A stretch of DNA of 42,213 bases from an uncultured Ruminococcus sp. (GTDB lineage: Bacteria > Bacillota > Clostridia > Oscillospirales > Acutalibacteraceae): positions 1-42,213 of the forward strand of contig CADANT010000009.1 of assembly GCA_902789345.1 (NCBI GenBank). The letters run 5' to 3'. This document shows, piece after piece, positions 40,863-42,213 of this stretch (position 1 is the first letter of the stretch; the number at the start of each line of letters is the position of its first letter). A program made the position numbers and the translations under genes. The notes beneath the pieces are model-generated. The model was not told where the DNA came from. It worked only from the letters and a program-made list of their open reading frames with translations, and made no database searches.

Positions 40863-41165
40863 TTATTCTTCTTCAGCACCGTCGAATAATTCCTCAAAAC
40901 GCTTTTCAAATTCTGCTGCAAGCTTGTCAAGGAGAGTATCGTCTTCAACCTCAAGCAAAAATTCCTCGCCGTCTTCTTCAACAGTCTGGAAAATATAATA
41001 CTCGCCCTCGTCCTCCTGCTGGTCTTCTTCTTCATCATATACAGGAAGCAAAGCGTAGTAAGCGTTGCCGTCGTGCTCTAAACTGTCTATAATCTCAAAG
41101 GTATGCTCAACATTGTCGTCATCAACCAAAGTTATTAAATCTAACTCTTCATTCTCGTTACTCAT
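40863..41165 (-). CDS. DUF1292 (YrzB-like) acidic protein
   Basis: 100 residues, very acidic, with the DUF1292 pattern (LITLVDDDNVEHTFEIIDSLEHDG, YYALLPVYDE, EYYIFQTVEEDGEEFLLEVED). In many Firmicutes it is encoded by yrzB with the Holliday resolvase gene, but here it stands alone. Function unknown. AAGGAATG precedes the ATG, and a clear promoter lies upstream. Confidence 0.9.
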   Translation of the reverse strand: MSNENEELDLITLVDDDNVEHTFEIIDSLEHDGNAYYALLPVYDEEEDQQEDEGEYYIFQTVEEDGEEFLLEVEDDTLLDKLAAEFEKRFEELFDGAEEE

Positions 41166-41195
41166 TTATATCATTCCTTTCATCTCTTTAAAGCT

Positions 41196-41224
41196 ATTTT
41201 AACCATTTTAAATCTATAAGTCAA
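41196..41224 (-). promoter_or_regulatory. Promoter of the DUF1292 gene
   Basis: On the minus strand TTGACT (41219-41224), a 17-nt spacer and TAAAAT (41196-41201) lie about 30 nt upstream of the ATG. Confidence 0.75.
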
Positions 41225-41279
41225 GTGAAAAATTATGAAATTTATGAAAACAGCCTAAATTTGGTTGTTTTCAACAAAT

Positions 41280-41341
41280 AGATAAAAATTTTTAAAAATC
41301 TTTAAAAAAAGTATTGACTTTTCTAAAATGTCTGCTATAAT
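41280..41341 (+). promoter_or_regulatory. Strong promoter with A/T-tract UP-like region for the large RNA
   Basis: TTGACT at 41314-41319, a 16-nt spacer and consensus TATAAT at 41336-41341. The 35 bp upstream are runs of A and T (AAAAATTTTTAAAAATC, then TTTAAAAAAAG), like UP elements of stable-RNA promoters. Transcription would start near 41348. Confidence 0.75.
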
Positions 41342-41358
41342 ATAGACATACTAAGAAA

Positions 41359-41535
41359 GAGGTACAAGCCAATGAGATAGTTAAGTAAGCAAAGCTTAAA
41401 TATTTAAAAGTGAGGTTTACTCCAATGAGAAGTTTATTTTAGACTGACCAAAATATTCAGACGAGGTATGGTCCAATGTAATACTCGGTAAACTTTTTTA
41501 GTAATATCTTTAGTGAAAGGGGCTTAGTCCTATGG
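41359..41535 (+). repeat. Four SD-ATG modules, about 52-nt spacing
   Basis: Consensus GAGGT-N5-CCA-ATG. Module 1: GAGGT 41359, ATG-AGA-TAG 41372-41380. Module 2: GAGGT 41412, ATG 41425, stop at 41440 (MRSLF). Module 3: GAGGT 41463, ATG-TAA 41476-41481. Module 4 (diverged): AAAGGGG 41516, CCT-ATG at 41532. The CC dinucleotides lie at 41369, 41422, 41473 and 41529, so the spacing is 53, 51 and 56 nt. In module 3 the site CGAGGTAT pairs with ATACTCG and puts the ATG-TAA in the loop. Confidence 0.85.
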
Positions 41536-41600
41536 GCGAACTGGAACCTGCATTTTCAGACGGCTTTTGCCACATAGCGAAAGCCAAGAAGTACAGCTAA
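41532..41600 (+). CDS. Possible 22-residue peptide, module 4
   Basis: The frame MGELEPAFSDGFC...KKYS follows AAAGGGG with a 9-nt spacer and ends at TAA 41598-41600. It overlaps a strong hairpin (about 41562-41584), which is odd for a translated gene. It may be a leader peptide or chance. Not recognised. Confidence 0.25.
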   Translation: MGELEPAFSDGFCHIAKAKKYS

Positions 41601-41719
41601 AGCAAAGTGTATTGTAAATAGCGTGAACGGTCATAGATATAGAAAGTAATAGTAGCGCACTGATTATGTTCATCTTTATCTAAAGTTCAAAAAGTACATA
41701 GTATATGAGAGGAATACAT

Positions 41720-41749
41720 ATGCCGTGGCTGTGCTATAGTTACAATTAA
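41720..41749 (+). CDS. Possible 9-residue peptide, fifth SD-ATG site
   Basis: GAGAGGA at 41707-41713 and a 6-nt spacer precede ATG, coding MPWLCYSYN and a TAA stop. It is outside the 52-nt module series. It may be part of the same ribosome-engaging design or chance. Confidence 0.25.
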   Translation: MPWLCYSYN

Positions 41750-41989
41750 ATATTGGTGTTGAAAAGTGTAATTAGCTTTACATATTTTCAAAAGATTCAG
41801 CAGTTCAGCTGTTGGCTCCTTAACCGCAGGTGTGGTTATGGCTTAGCAAAAGGCTAGGCAGAGAGTTAAAGCATTAAGGGACAGGACGACGCTGCTCGTT
41901 GACCGATGGTTTGCGGTGGTATAAATTCGCAGCCCAATGCAACATATAGCTGGTGCTACTAAACTGAAAATTATATTTCGTATATATTG

Positions 41990-42030
41990 GGTCGACAGTT
42001 GAGATGTTTCAGCTGTCGATCTTTTGTTTT
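41990..42030 (+). terminator. Terminator of the large RNA
   Basis: GGTCGACAGTTG pairs with CAGCTGTCGATC over 12 bp (two wobbles) around an 8-nt loop and is followed by TTTTGTTTTG. Confidence 0.8.
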
Positions 42031-42092
42031 GTAAAAAACTTTTGGGCTCTGTGTCAATAGTTGGGGTAAAACCGTAAAAAGAAAATTGATTT

Positions 42093-42129
42093 AAACAAGT
42101 GGCAATGGACTAGATTGCCACTTGTTTTT
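42093..42129 (+). terminator. Terminator-like hairpin at possible IS end
   Basis: AAACAAGTGGCAA (42093-42105) and TTGCCACTTGTTT (42115-42127) pair perfectly, followed by more T. It would block read-through into the frame at 42149. Confidence 0.8.
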
Positions 42130-42148
42130 GATTTTGGTGTGAAAAAAT

Positions 42149-42213
42149 ATGAAGAATACGATTACGGAAGCGCTTGAAGTTGGTGAAACCATAAGCATTA
42201 CGCTTGAGCACTT
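42149..42213 (+). CDS. 5' fragment of a gene, possibly a transposase
   Basis: The open frame begins MKNTITEALEVGETISITLE and runs off the window after about 21 codons. The ribosome-binding site is weak. Its place about 100 nt inside an IS-like end suggests a transposase. The residues alone do not show it. Confidence 0.35.
   Translation, partial: MKNTITEALEVGETISITLEH

Larger units (their letters stand above)
41348..42028 (+). ncRNA. Predicted 680-nt RNA with SD-ATG minigene modules
   Basis: Between a strong promoter and an intrinsic terminator there is no frame longer than 22 codons behind a ribosome-binding site. The first 190 nt hold four related modules about 52 nt apart, each with a Shine-Dalgarno site and an ATG soon stopped. 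A fifth site lies at 41707. The rest can form many hairpins, such as GGCTTTTGC/GCGAAAGCC (about 41562-41584), TTGAAAA/TTTTCAA with an inner TGTAA/TTACA (about 41758-41791), TAACC/GGTTA and TAGC/GCTA. It is not rnpB, tmRNA or an rRNA by any motif I know. The size fits the class of large ornate RNAs (ROOL, GOLLD, OLE), but I cannot assign it to one. Confidence 0.6.
42045..42213 (+). mobile_element. Possible left end of an ISL3-like insertion sequence, cut by window
   Basis: GGCTCTGTGTCAATAGTTGG at 42045 resembles the terminal inverted repeats of ISL3-type elements. A perfect 13-bp hairpin with a T-run (42093-42129) follows, typical of the transcription shield at IS ends. Then a frame starts at 42149. 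The right end is outside the window, so no target duplication or second repeat can be checked. Confidence 0.4.

Noticed and set aside
41348..42028. Naming the large RNA as ROOL, GOLLD, OLE, RNase P RNA or tmRNA
   Set aside because: No diagnostic motif could be matched by eye (no GAGGAAAGTCC, no tRNA-like ends). Size alone is not enough.

Overview
The window looks like chromosome from a low-GC, spore-forming gut Clostridium-class bacterium of the Ruminococcaceae/Oscillospiraceae. Ruminococcus bromii or a close relative is my best guess, inferred from an SpoVAD gene, a surface protein with tandem starch-binding (X25-like) modules, Thr/Pro-rich linkers and AT-rich intergenic DNA with sigma-A promoters. 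The name of the organism is inference; no rRNA or tRNA gene is present to settle it.

Layout. 1-2.2 kb: two small membrane proteins followed by short tandem repeats and hairpins. 2.2-7.5 kb: a Cof-type HAD phosphatase, a thioester-domain adhesin with a Cys-containing Pro-rich stalk, and a secreted NlpC/P60 hydrolase with seven Ig-like (BIG2) domains. 7.7-10.9 kb: adjacent glutamyl- and glutaminyl-tRNA synthetases. 11-18.8 kb: a second surface protein, a phage-type replication protein, a translationally coupled cassette (VTC polyphosphate-polymerase domain, DUF4956 membrane protein, Cthe_2159-type lipoprotein), then the tandem X25-like protein on a near-consensus promoter. 18.8-21.2 kb: three kinds of non-coding repeat around an atypical asparaginase. 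21.2-24.1 kb: a CsoR-controlled copper operon whose ATPase carries a CopZ-like C-terminal domain with its own ribosome-binding site. 24.2-31.2 kb: housekeeping genes (rpmE, YigZ, a GNAT, dgt, dnaG, rpoD) and an isolated spoVAD. 31.2-34.4 kb: a lactococcin-972-type ABC exporter on the minus strand, ending in a structured terminator region. 34.8-39 kb: an M14 peptidase, a NUDIX hydrolase, ribF and the rpsF-ssb-rpsR operon. 39-41.2 kb: a PrsA/SurA-like lipoprotein, a probable 6S RNA and a DUF1292 gene. 41.3-42.0 kb: a strong promoter drives about 680 nt without a normal gene, closed by a terminator. The extreme right edge may be the start of an insertion sequence.

The most unusual locus is the last one. 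The predicted 680-nt RNA carries a row of about 52-nt modules, each with a Shine-Dalgarno GAGGT, a fixed 8-nt spacer ending CCA, and an ATG followed almost at once by a stop (ATG-AGA-TAG, ATG-AGA-AGT-TTA-TTT-TAG, ATG-TAA). A 22-codon and a 9-codon reading frame follow, and the rest is rich in hairpins. It could be a large ornate RNA that engages ribosomes, or a minigene array. I do not recognise it.

Two other themes stand out. Three surface proteins share a non-LPXTG C-terminal signature (GK-V/I-ATGDS, hydrophobic stretch, basic tail), which suggests one dedicated anchoring route. The VTC-DUF4956-Cthe_2159 cassette links a cytosolic polyphosphate-type enzyme to an exported beta-helical lipoprotein.
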